In this document: positions 1 to 4,459 of the stretch, piece by piece
Layout: every line of letters begins with the position of its first letter
Position numbering within the stretch: position 1 is the stretch's first letter
Source of the DNA: CTSoil-075 sp964292325
GTDB taxonomy: Bacteria; Bacillota; Negativicutes; DSM-13327
Length of the DNA: 5,439 bases
Assembly: GCA_964292325.1 (NCBI GenBank)
Contig: CAXYVG010000165.1
Location: forward strand, 1-5,439
Reading direction: 5' to 3'
Notes under the pieces: generated by a model
Seen by the model: only the letters and a program-made list of their open reading frames with translations
Databases searched by the model: none
What the model was told of the DNA's origin: nothing
Program-made: the position numbers and the translations under genes

Positions 1-33
1 ATCCTCAAAGAGATCGAAGATAACCTTATGTAA
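1..33 (+). CDS. 3' end of an unidentified gene (partial, cut by window edge)
   Basis: Frame 1 is open from the first base and ends at TAA (31-33), with TAG directly after. The ten visible residues are ILKEIEDNLM, an amphipathic acidic tail typical of a real C-terminus. Too little is present to name a family. If the IS110 element is removed, this stop lies about 86 bases upstream of the ATG at 1695 on the same strand, so the two genes could once have been neighbours in one transcription unit. Ten codons is short, and chance cannot be excluded. Confidence 0.35.
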   Translation: MLKEIEDNLM

Positions 34-88
34 TAGAAAAAACTTGAGAGGTATAAGTCTGAAACACTCCGCAACGTCTCAATAAAGT

Positions 89-114
89 AAAAAAGCGCAT
101 GGCAAACAAGCCAT
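89..114 (-). terminator. Weak terminator-like hairpin after the transposase
   Basis: On the minus strand, a 5-bp stem ATGGC/GCCAT with a 6-nt loop (114-99) is followed by GCGC and six T (94-89). It lies 34 bases past the transposase stop codon, inside the right end of the element. The stem is short and separated from the T-run, so it may be only a weak terminator or a subterminal hairpin of the IS. Confidence 0.4.
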
Positions 115-147
115 CCAGTTGATGACTTTTTTAAAATAAGGGTCAAA

Positions 148-1395
148 TTAAGCGCTGTTATCTTCCTTAGAAATTGTATAACCTTGGCGCTGAAGAATAA
201 AAACAGCTTGTTCTACTGTAACTTCACGATGTAGAGGAAGAACATCAGCTTTTTTGTAAAGCTCAGCATTGTAAGGTTCACTTTTTTTAAGGATTTGATA
301 AATAGCAGTCAGCATCATTCGTGCAATAGCTATAATTGCGCGTTTATGCCCCCGGCGACGTCTAATCGCTAAATACCGATTGCGAATTTCAGGATGCTTT
401 TCACTGGTAACAACAGCGTTAGCACATTGCACTAGTAAGGGTTTGATGTAAACGCCAGCCCGACTAATGCGCACACTTTTCTTTTTACCAGCACTTTCAT
501 TATTTTGAGGTGTTAATCCAGCCCAAGAACATAAATGCTTAGCCGTAGGGAACACAGACATATCAACACCTATTTCTGAAATTATAGCGATAGCAGAAAA
601 TACTTTGATACCTGGTACGGTAGCAACAAGGTTAAGTTCTTTTTGAAATGGTTCAGTAAGGGCAAGTATAACTTGTTCAAGGTTAAGTTTGCAGAGTTCA
701 AGGTTGTCATAGTGTTGCCTAATAATTGTAAGTTTTAGTGCTTGCTCAGGTGTGATCATACCGTCGATGGCAAGTTGTAAATCGGATACTTTAGTGTGCA
801 TTGATCCGTGAATCAAAGGTGTAACATCAAAATCTGTATCCATTGGATTTTCAAGTATTCGTTCAATAATAGCCATTGAACTTTTGCCAAAAGTGTCTGA
901 TATCACATTGGCAAGCTGAATATTTGATACAGTAAGGCAGTTTTGAGTTCGATTCTTTTCACTGGATTTAAAATTGGTAAGCTTTACACGGTAGCGCATT
1001 AAATCACGCAGTTGACGAATTACAAGAGGTGGCATAAAACTACCATTCACAAGATCGTGCTTGAAGAGGTCAGCAATCCATTTAGCATCTTTCTTGTCAG
1101 TTTTCTTACCGCGAATCGCCTTGACGTACTTTGGATGGGCAAGCGTTATCTTGCAAGTTGCTTCTAAAATATTAAACACAGGTATCCAATACTTTCCAGT
1201 TGATTCCATGCAGATATCTTTACAGGAATTGGAGTGTAGCCACTCCGACAGCTCTCGTAGTCCTTTTGTAAAGGTCGAGAAGCGACTGGATTTGTAATTG
1301 GTAACACCTTTGTCATTAGTAGAAGCAATACAGGCAACAATAAACTTTTTGTGAACATCAATTCCACAACAGATGGGGTAAACAATTCGGAGCAT
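148..1395 (-). CDS. IS110-family DEDD transposase/recombinase
   Basis: This 415-aa protein catalyses bridge-RNA-guided recombination of the element. The N-terminal RuvC-like DEDD domain shows all four acidic residues: D13 in GIDVHKK, E64 in MESTGKYW, and D100 and D103 in KKTDKKDAK. A helical, coiled-coil-like middle (about 205-255) leads to the C-terminal Tnp_20 (IS116/IS110/IS902) domain. That domain starts near VPGIKVFSA (260-268) and includes WAGLTPQNNESAGKKK, where S301 is the likely nucleophilic serine, followed by ISRAGVYIKPLL. The length is normal and no frameshift is seen. Start: ATG at 1395-1393, with AGAAGGG (minus strand of 1401-1407) five bases upstream. The gene is preceded by the structured segment 1416-1612. 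It looks intact and potentially active. Confidence 0.95.
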   Translation of the reverse strand: MLRIVYPICCGIDVHKKFIVACIASTNDKGVTNYKSSRFSTFTKGLRELSEWLHSNSCKDICMESTGKYWIPVFNILEATCKITLAHPKYVKAIRGKKTDKKDAKWIADLFKHDLVNGSFMPPLVIRQLRDLMRYRVKLTNFKSSEKNRTQNCLTVSNIQLANVISDTFGKSSMAIIERILENPMDTDFDVTPLIHGSMHTKVSDLQLAIDGMITPEQALKLTIIRQHYDNLELCKLNLEQVILALTEPFQKELNLVATVPGIKVFSAIAIISEIGVDMSVFPTAKHLCSWAGLTPQNNESAGKKKSVRISRAGVYIKPLLVQCANAVVTSEKHPEIRNRYLAIRRRRGHKRAIIAIARMMLTAIYQILKKSEPYNAELYKKADVLPLHREVTVEQAVFILQRQGYTISKEDNSA

Positions 1396-1415
1396 AATAT
1401 CCCTTCTTAAGAAAA

Positions 1416-1612
1416 ATTATTGAGAATAACAGACATTAACTGATTGTTCAGCGCTAAACGAGTATTGTTTATACAAAGATAAGTCTACGTGCTAAAAGTC
1501 ACACTTATTTGTGCTTGAAAGAACAATCTACACAGATATTTATGCGGTCAACTCTCAAAAGAGCAGCACACTCACCCCCACGTGCTTTGTAGTTGGCTGC
1601 ATTCTCAATAAT
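1416..1612 (-). ncRNA. Predicted bridge RNA of the IS110 element
   Basis: On the minus strand this 197-nt segment begins with ATTATTGAGAAT (1612-1601) and ends with its perfect 12-nt complement (1427-1416), followed by a T-run. Inside, GATTGTTC (1528-1521) pairs perfectly with GAACAATC (1449-1442), closing a loop of about 70 nt. That loop holds CAAATAAG (1511-1504), complementary to the first bases of the element's left end, and AGACTTAT (1486-1479), identical to its right end. The 5' part has alternative GC-rich hairpins (GCAGC/GCTGC and AGCAC/GTGCT) in 1563-1600. In this family, bridge RNAs carry a target-binding and a donor-binding loop in the 5' non-coding end, so the 1442-1528 hairpin would be the donor loop. 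I could not assign the target guides with confidence, and the RNA ends are inferred from the closing stem. Confidence 0.62.
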
Positions 1613-1631
1613 ACGATTTTAACCCAAATAA

Positions 1632-1670
1632 GCTCAAGGTAACGGTTTCATACCGTTTTGTGCCTTGAGC
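1632..1670 (+). promoter_or_regulatory. Leader hairpin upstream of the small membrane protein gene
   Basis: An 8-bp outer stem (GCTCAAGG 1632-1639 with CCTTGAGC 1663-1670) encloses a 6-bp inner stem (AACGGT 1641-1646 with ACCGTT 1652-1657) and a 5-nt loop. No T-run follows, so it is not a standard terminator. It ends seven bases before the ribosome-binding-like AAAGGA at 1677-1682, so it could affect translation or RNA stability of the gene at 1695. The left IS boundary lies at its outer edge, and a third copy of the outer-stem motif (CTTGAG, 43-48) sits on the far side of the IS. The pairing is seen directly. A regulatory role is inferred. Confidence 0.45.
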
Positions 1671-1694
1671 GAAGCGAAAGGAATGGCTATATTT

Positions 1695-2126
1695 ATGAAT
1701 GAAGTTAAATTCGGCAGGATACTTGAGACTGGCATGGGTCTAGTAATGTCCTTTACTCTTAACAGCTCAGCGATGATTCTCCTCGGCGCGCCGATGACAT
1801 TCAAAAACATCATGTTCGGCTGGGCGGGCGCTTTTGCGATAGCCGTGGCGATAAACTATTACTGCCCCGTTATGAACTGGGTCATACCTATCACGAAGAA
1901 CATAAAAAATAAGACCATCGAGTATATCGTAAGGATATTGATTTTCTCTTTTATCGAAATTCTTTTCAACAGCGTCTGGTGCATGGTTAATGCCAATGTT
2001 ATACAATTTTGGCCGAGTAAGTTCCCGATACTGCTGGGTGTTGGAACTGTGGCAATCTTCATTTCACTGCCGATAATGGTCAGGATAGCCGGTGCGCTGG
2101 CGAAAGAGAGTAATTCAGGAATATAA
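1695..2126 (+). CDS. Small four-helix membrane protein, possibly DUF2798-like
   Basis: This 143-aa protein is strongly hydrophobic, with four likely membrane helices at about residues 8-30, 37-58, 75-97 and 107-133. A basic linker between helices 2 and 3 (ITKNIKNK) and small-residue-rich helices such as GWAGAFAIAVAI suggest two helix pairs. The layout recalls small DUF2798-type membrane proteins, but I name that family only tentatively and no function is known from it. Start: the frame is open from TTG 1665. ATG 1683 lies directly against AAAGGA (1677-1682), too close for a ribosome site, whereas ATG 1695 is 12 bases downstream of it and is preferred. The gene seems richer in GC than its flanks. 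It probably formed a unit with the gene at 1-33 before the IS arrived. Confidence 0.72.
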   Translation: MNEVKFGRILETGMGLVMSFTLNSSAMILLGAPMTFKNIMFGWAGAFAIAVAINYYCPVMNWVIPITKNIKNKTIEYIVRILIFSFIEILFNSVWCMVNANVIQFWPSKFPILLGVGTVAIFISLPIMVRIAGALAKESNSGI

Positions 2127-2179
2127 CCCAAATATAAAGATCTCAGCCAAAAGGTCCTTAAGGAACATACCCCCAACCC

Positions 2180-2220
2180 AAAGTACGGGACAGTCTTTAT
2201 TCTGAACTGTTCCGTACTTT
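2180..2220. terminator. Strong 15-bp hairpin after the membrane protein gene
   Basis: The arm 2180-2194 (AAAGTACGGGACAGT) pairs with 2206-2220 at all 15 positions, one of them a G-U wobble, around an 11-nt loop. It lies 54 bases past the stop at 2126 and in front of the 3' end of the convergent hydrolase remnant. The 3' arm ends in CTTT but no longer T-run follows, so it could act as a terminator in both directions or as an RNA-stabilising hairpin. Confidence 0.5.
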
Positions 2221-2321
2221 AATGCTGTTATTCTCACTTATTGCTTCGAACATCACATTTGACTGATTTATCATCGCTTCATATGCGCCATATGGATAGC
2301 ACAAAGATTCCAGCCTCAATT

Positions 2322-2407
2322 GAAAAATGAAAATCTATAGTCTCCGTACCAGTGCCGTTCGTGTCGACTCGCTGAACTGTGTTTTAGTACGGAGATTTTT
2401 GTTTTTC
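2322..2407. terminator. Bidirectional intrinsic terminator
   Basis: A perfect 9-bp stem (TCTCCGTAC 2341-2349 with GTACGGAGA 2387-2395) is followed on the plus strand by TTTTTGTTTTT. On the other side lies the nearly complementary GAAAAATGAAAATC (2322-2335), which gives a T-rich tract to minus-strand transcripts. The 37-nt loop can form a further CAGT/ACTG pair (2350-2353 with 2376-2379). The stop codon of the minus-strand hydrolase remnant (2384-2386) lies in the loop. This arrangement is typical of a terminator shared by convergent genes: the membrane protein from the left and the hydrolase from the right. Confidence 0.65.
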
Positions 2408-2593
2408 AAAAAAACCTTGTATTTCATCTGCATATTTAGCCGGATGATTGTCTTGAATTATCTTCCCTGAATTGTGCAGGCCGACGTCAAATACATGCAG
2501 TCACCGCAGCTGTTGTAACGACTTCTGCCGGAATTTGAGGAAGAACTCTGCGTGAACCGGTTTAGCCCGCCGTATGGTCTGTAACGGATGCAG
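2384..2593 (-). pseudogene. Decayed 3' end of an alpha/beta-hydrolase gene
   Basis: Reading the minus strand, the frame ending at TAA (2386-2384) gives 38 residues, including HVFDVGLHNSGKII and NHPAKYADEIQGFF. This is the pattern of the end of alpha/beta-hydrolases, where the catalytic-histidine loop (usually GH, here LHNSG) is followed by a P-x-x-x-A-x-x-I-x-x-F helix. The frame is interrupted by TGA at 2503-2501. It resumes upstream with plausible but unassignable residues (for example AEFFLKFRQKSLQQLR) to about 2593, after which the DNA becomes AT-rich. The nucleophile region is absent, so this is a remnant, not a working enzyme. The stretch 2461-2600 is more GC-rich than its surroundings, as expected of former coding DNA. 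The assignment rests on the C-terminal motif only. Confidence 0.42.
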
Positions 2594-2688
2594 CCAGCTG
2601 TGTGTGCATGTTGTAAATATATAATAATCAGAAAATACGTCAATTACTTATATAAAAATCTATTCTCGATTTTTTATATTTGATAGTG

Positions 2689-2694
2689 TATAAT
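2689..2694 (+). promoter_or_regulatory. Candidate -10 box for the GntR-family regulator
   Basis: A consensus TATAAT lies 61 bases upstream of the regulator start at 2756. No good -35 hexamer stands 16-18 bases upstream (the region reads TCTCGATT), so the promoter may be weak or activator-dependent. The AT-rich stretch 2635-2700 around it is typical of a promoter region. Confidence 0.4.
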
Positions 2695-2755
2695 TAACTT
2701 CATGGTCATTTGTAATCTTTTTATACAGAAGATACTTTTTCTGGTTTGAAAGTAG

Positions 2756-3412
2756 GTGATTTCCATTAATCTATTGAAGTGCGAAGCCTATACATATATC
2801 ACCAAGATGATTTATGCAGGCAAGATAAAATATGGAGAAATATATTTTATTAATGATATTGCCGCCAAGCTTAATATGTCTCGGACCCCCGTTAGAGATG
2901 CGATTCATATGCTTAGCGATGAAAATAGGATTGATATTCTGCCGAGCCGAGGGTTCCGATTGCATTACATTACGGAAGATGAGATCGAGCAAATGTACCA
3001 TTACAGTAGAGCAATCGAAGGCTACTGTGCCTCTTGTTTGGCCAAAAAGTCCAAGATGGAAGGTTCCTGTAGTCATATTGTTCAACTAAAGGATCTATTC
3101 GAAAAAATGCGTGACTCAGATTTAGAACACATTTCTTTCGGAGATTTTTATTTTCTTGACAATGAGTTTCATCGAGTTCTTATCGAATCTACGTTTAATA
3201 ATCTTAGAGAAACGGGATTTTATGATCGTCCGGAAATACACCTGACAGATAATCCTGCCAGCAAATTGGAGATTCTTAAATTACATCAAAATTTATTGGA
3301 AGCTATATGCGCTGGAGATTCAGACGGTGCTTATTCGGTTATGTTGTCACACGCCGACATAATATTTGATGCTTATAAGTCTTCGAAAAAACATGGCGAC
3401 TCTGATAATTAA
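2756..3412 (+). CDS. GntR-family transcriptional regulator, FadR/FCD subfamily
   Basis: A 218-aa DNA-binding regulator. Residues about 5-70 form the winged helix-turn-helix: FINDIAAKLNMSRTPVRDAI (31-50) is the classic GntR recognition region, followed by the wing around ILPSRGFRL (61-69). Residues about 75-210 form the helical FCD effector domain. All four residues that usually bind a metal ion are present: D135 and H139 in LDNEFHRVL, H177 in LKLHQNLL, and H199 in MLSHADI. Such proteins usually repress nearby genes for uptake or breakdown of organic acids, sugars or amino acids until a small carboxylate binds. The effector cannot be told here. The start is GTG 2756, with TAG directly upstream in frame and a weak GAAAG at 2748-2752. 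AGTAGGTGAT (2751-2760) resembles a ribosome site, so a start at ATT 2765 or TTG 2774 is possible. No target gene adjoins it. Confidence 0.9.
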   Translation: MISINLLKCEAYTYITKMIYAGKIKYGEIYFINDIAAKLNMSRTPVRDAIHMLSDENRIDILPSRGFRLHYITEDEIEQMYHYSRAIEGYCASCLAKKSKMEGSCSHIVQLKDLFEKMRDSDLEHISFGDFYFLDNEFHRVLIESTFNNLRETGFYDRPEIHLTDNPASKLEILKLHQNLLEAICAGDSDGAYSVMLSHADIIFDAYKSSKKHGDSDN

Positions 3413-3679
3413 TGAAATACAGCTTAGGTATGTAGGTTTACTTAGAAACTGATAGTAATGATAGAAGTAGTTTTATCATTATTATTTTAAACGGAGGAAT
3501 TAAAAGCTTTAAGTAGGGGCTATCATGTAACCAATCAAAATGATGGGAGTTTAACACATAAATTGGGCAATCAAAGGTGCATTTCCCTGAACAAAAAGCT
3601 ATTTTAAGTTTACAATAACAAAGCCCTGAGGCTGCTATGATATGCTCCCCTTGTGGTCAATGTCATTAAGTTAAGGCCT
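3413..3679. other. Spacer with no identifiable gene
   Basis: Apart from the hairpin at 3456-3488, I see no supported feature here. A ribosome-site-like GGAGGAA at 3493-3499 is followed by an open frame (3494-3607) that has no usable start codon. The tract 3621-3679 has a mixed composition and could be the eroded end of an older insertion, but nothing in it is diagnostic. Confidence 0.3.
3456..3488 (+). terminator. Weak terminator after the GntR-family gene
   Basis: An 8-bp perfect stem (TAATGATA 3456-3463 with TATCATTA 3474-3481) with a 10-nt loop starts 43 bases past the stop at 3412. It is followed by TTATTTT. The stem is AT-rich, so termination would be weak. Confidence 0.4.
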
Positions 3680-3719
3680 GAAAAACACAACCATCTTAAT
3701 CTGGAGGGTTGTGTTTTTC
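3680..3719. terminator. 13-bp bidirectional terminator hairpin
   Basis: GAAAAACACAACC (3680-3692) is perfectly complementary to 3707-3719 around a 14-nt loop. The GC-rich part lies next to the loop, and the base of the stem is five T on one arm and five A on the other, so it forms a terminator in either direction. No complete gene ends just before it, which suggests that the gene it served has been lost, or that it insulates the structured region downstream. Confidence 0.65.
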
Positions 3720-3786
3720 TTATACATACAAGTAGGCATATAAAATTTATCAATTGTAAAAAAACACTTGACAAATAAATAAAAAT

Positions 3787-3834
3787 CGAAGGCTTCGCCT
3801 TGAAAATGAGGACATTTTTAAGGCGGCCTTAGCG
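3787..3834 (+). promoter_or_regulatory. Long bulged hairpin covering the ribosome site of a small reading frame
   Basis: An inner stem of 13 pairs (3796-3808 with 3813-3825, one G-U wobble, 4-nt loop AGGA) is extended by AAGGC 3789-3793 with GCCTT 3826-3830, leaving only a TT bulge. The 3' arm contains AAGGCGG (3820-3826), the only ribosome-site-like sequence for the GTG at 3834. Forming the hairpin would hide that site. Smaller alternative hairpins (AAGGC/GCCTT in 3789-3801) compete with the long one. A second hairpin (3834-3861: GTGA/TCAC and AAATAA/TTATTT around CTTGAC) overlaps the first codons. The structures are seen directly. A regulatory role is inferred. Confidence 0.4.
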
Positions 3835-3977
3835 TGAAAAATAACTTGACTTATTTATCACAGTTAGTAGGAGGCACACGAATTATTTTACCAATACTAT
3901 GTATTGGGTTTGCGACGTATGTTATAATCATAAAAGTAAAAAGTATGTTCCTTTGGTTTGTTTTGTTTCGCGATTAA
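3834..3977 (+). CDS. Possible 47-aa single-helix membrane peptide
   Basis: From GTG 3834 the frame encodes a peptide starting MKNNLTYLSQLVGGTR, with a hydrophobic helix at about residues 17-34 (IILPILCIGFATYVIII), a KVKS turn, a second short hydrophobic patch (MFLWFVLF) and the end RD. An in-frame stop lies at 3819-3821, so GTG is the first possible start. AAGGCGG (3820-3826) is 7 bases upstream. A perfect TAGGAGG (3868-3874) lies inside the frame with no ATG at the right distance. The amino acid pattern is convincing for a small membrane protein, but no family is recognised. The last third of the frame lies inside the left arm of the inverted repeat at 3932-4011, so the gene may have been truncated by an insertion. 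Confidence 0.35.
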   Translation: MKNNLTYLSQLVGGTRIILPILCIGFATYVIIIKVKSMFLWFVLFRD

Positions 3978-4011
3978 ACAATACCATAAAAAGGGCATAC
4001 TTTTTACTTTT
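3932..4011. repeat. 80-nt long inverted repeat with 16-bp perfect ends (MITE-like)
   Basis: AAAAGTAAAAAGTATG (3932-3947) is perfectly complementary to 3996-4011. The interior adds further pairing: CCTTT (3950-3954) with AAAGG, GGT (3955-3957) with ACC (3983-3985), and TTGTTT (3963-3968) with AAACAA (3976-3981) around the loop CGCGATT. The whole folds into one long hairpin. Neither arm ends in a T-run outside the stem, so it is not a simple terminator. It could be a miniature inverted-repeat element or a structured RNA. A possible 3-bp flanking repeat (TCA at 3928-3930 and 4012-4014) is too short to prove transposition. Confidence 0.55.
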
Positions 4012-4051
4012 TCAGAAAAAATATAGTCACATTAAAAATCCACTTAGACAG

Positions 4052-4089
4052 AAGACTCAACAAGCAGTGGAATCTGCAAGTTGAGTCTT
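4052..4089. terminator. 10-bp hairpin, possible terminator
   Basis: AAGACTCAAC (4052-4061) pairs perfectly with 4080-4089. Inside it, GCAG (4064-4067) pairs with CTGC (4074-4077) across an AA/AA internal loop. The plus strand continues CTTTGATATATC, a poor T-run. It could end a transcript through 3834-4011 or be a structural repeat. No gene adjoins it on either strand. Confidence 0.4.
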
Positions 4090-4210
4090 TGATATATCTA
4101 CATACAAGAAGATATTTGATTAAGAGAAAAGATGTCAAGGTCAATTGAACTGCCGATAAGCCATCGCATAGCGATTTCGTTCTTCTGCGTAACAGGTTAA
4201 ACGACGAAAT

Positions 4211-4396
4211 TTATTTTAAGTTTAATAGGTCATCTAATCCTAATCTCATTGATTCATTGCAACTCAGTGGAACCGTCCCCTCGATTCTGTATGCATTGCC
4301 ATTGTACACTTTTTCCACAATATCAACATGATTTTTTATAGTATCAGTTACAGTTGATTCTGTTTGTTCAATAATTCGATTACAATTTAACACCAT
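4211..4396 (-). CDS. Small hypothetical protein (61 aa)
   Basis: The minus-strand frame from ATG 4396 to TAA 4211 encodes a soluble, mixed-charge peptide: IIEQTESTVTDTIKNHV, then DIVEKVYNGNAYRIEGTV, ending MRLGLDDLLNLK. The first half could be a helix and the second a small beta pair plus helix. The composition looks like a real protein, with no run of rare residues. No family is recognised. The ribosome site is poor (TGTGGA directly against the ATG), and no promoter is evident. The REP-like hairpin at 4414-4452 lies just upstream. The frame may be a surviving small gene or the end of a decayed one. Confidence 0.4.
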   Translation of the reverse strand: MVLNCNRIIEQTESTVTDTIKNHVDIVEKVYNGNAYRIEGTVPLSCNESMRLGLDDLLNLK

Positions 4397-4413
4397 TCCA
4401 CAAAAAGCAGGAC

Positions 4414-4452
4414 AAAGGGGACAGGTGTATGCCCCCCTTCCATGTCCCCTTT
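4414..4452. repeat. REP-like inverted repeat (AAAGGGGACA / TGTCCCCTTT)
   Basis: AAAGGGGACA (4414-4423) is perfectly complementary to 4443-4452. Two more G-C pairs form (4424-4425 with 4440-4441) past one bulged A. The loop is rich in C. A T-rich tract (TTCTTCTTTTTC) follows on the plus strand and five T (complement of 4403-4407) on the other, so it could also terminate transcription both ways. Hairpins built on AGGGGACA are a familiar dispersed repeat in Firmicutes and Proteobacteria, often linked to REP-associated (Y1/IS200-like) transposases. That link is from memory, and no such gene is in the window. Confidence 0.5.
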
Positions 4453-4459
4453 CTTCTTT

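Larger units (their letters stand above)
58..1632 (-). mobile_element. IS110-family insertion sequence, apparently complete (about 1.58 kb)
   Basis: The element runs on the minus strand: about 236 nt of non-coding left end (1396-1632), the transposase gene, then about 90 nt of right end (58-147). IS110 elements have no long terminal inverted repeats and recombine at a short shared core, often CT. Here the only matching boundary pair I find is the 5-bp direct repeat CTTAT (minus strand) at 1632-1628 and 57-53. Its first two bases would be the CT core. Two 8-nt stretches in the predicted bridge RNA match these two ends, which supports the placement. The size, the single intact gene and the long 5' non-coding end fit the IS110 group rather than IS1111, whose bridge RNA lies 3' of the gene. 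The exact ends are uncertain within the 5 bp. Confidence 0.72.

Noticed and set aside
1061..1385. Open frames on both strands inside the transposase gene
   Set aside because: They are shadow frames of a clearly coding IS110 transposase and show no domain or ribosome site.
58..1632. Long terminal inverted repeats or a target-site duplication typical of DDE insertion sequences
   Set aside because: None is present. The 5-bp CTTAT repeat fits a shared recombination core of an IS110 element better than a DDE-type duplication.
1767..2176. Two minus-strand frames opposite the membrane protein gene
   Set aside because: They are antisense shadows. The plus-strand frame has the membrane-helix pattern and a better start.
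2458..2643. 61-aa minus-strand frame with a serine-rich stretch
   Set aside because: The serine run and odd composition arise from reading the hydrolase remnant out of frame. The neighbouring minus-strand frame gives the hydrolase motif.
2771..3089. Frames overlapping the GntR-family gene
   Set aside because: They are shadow frames of a protein with complete domain signatures.
3494..3607. Open plus-strand frame after a GGAGGAA motif
   Set aside because: It has no ATG, GTG or TTG at a usable distance and only 37 codons with no recognised family.
3768..3773. Consensus TTGACA as a -35 box for the small peptide gene
   Set aside because: The bases 16-18 downstream fall in the GC-rich hairpin, and no -10 box is present.
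3899..4084. 61-aa plus-strand frame from ATG 3899
   Set aside because: It runs through the 80-nt inverted repeat and the 4052-4089 hairpin. Its sequence is what those repeats dictate, and the overlapping GTG 3834 frame looks more protein-like.
4144..4215. Short minus-strand stretch resembling part of a transposase helix (LTCYAEERNRYA)
   Set aside because: Only 24 codons lie between two stops. The resemblance is too vague to call a remnant.
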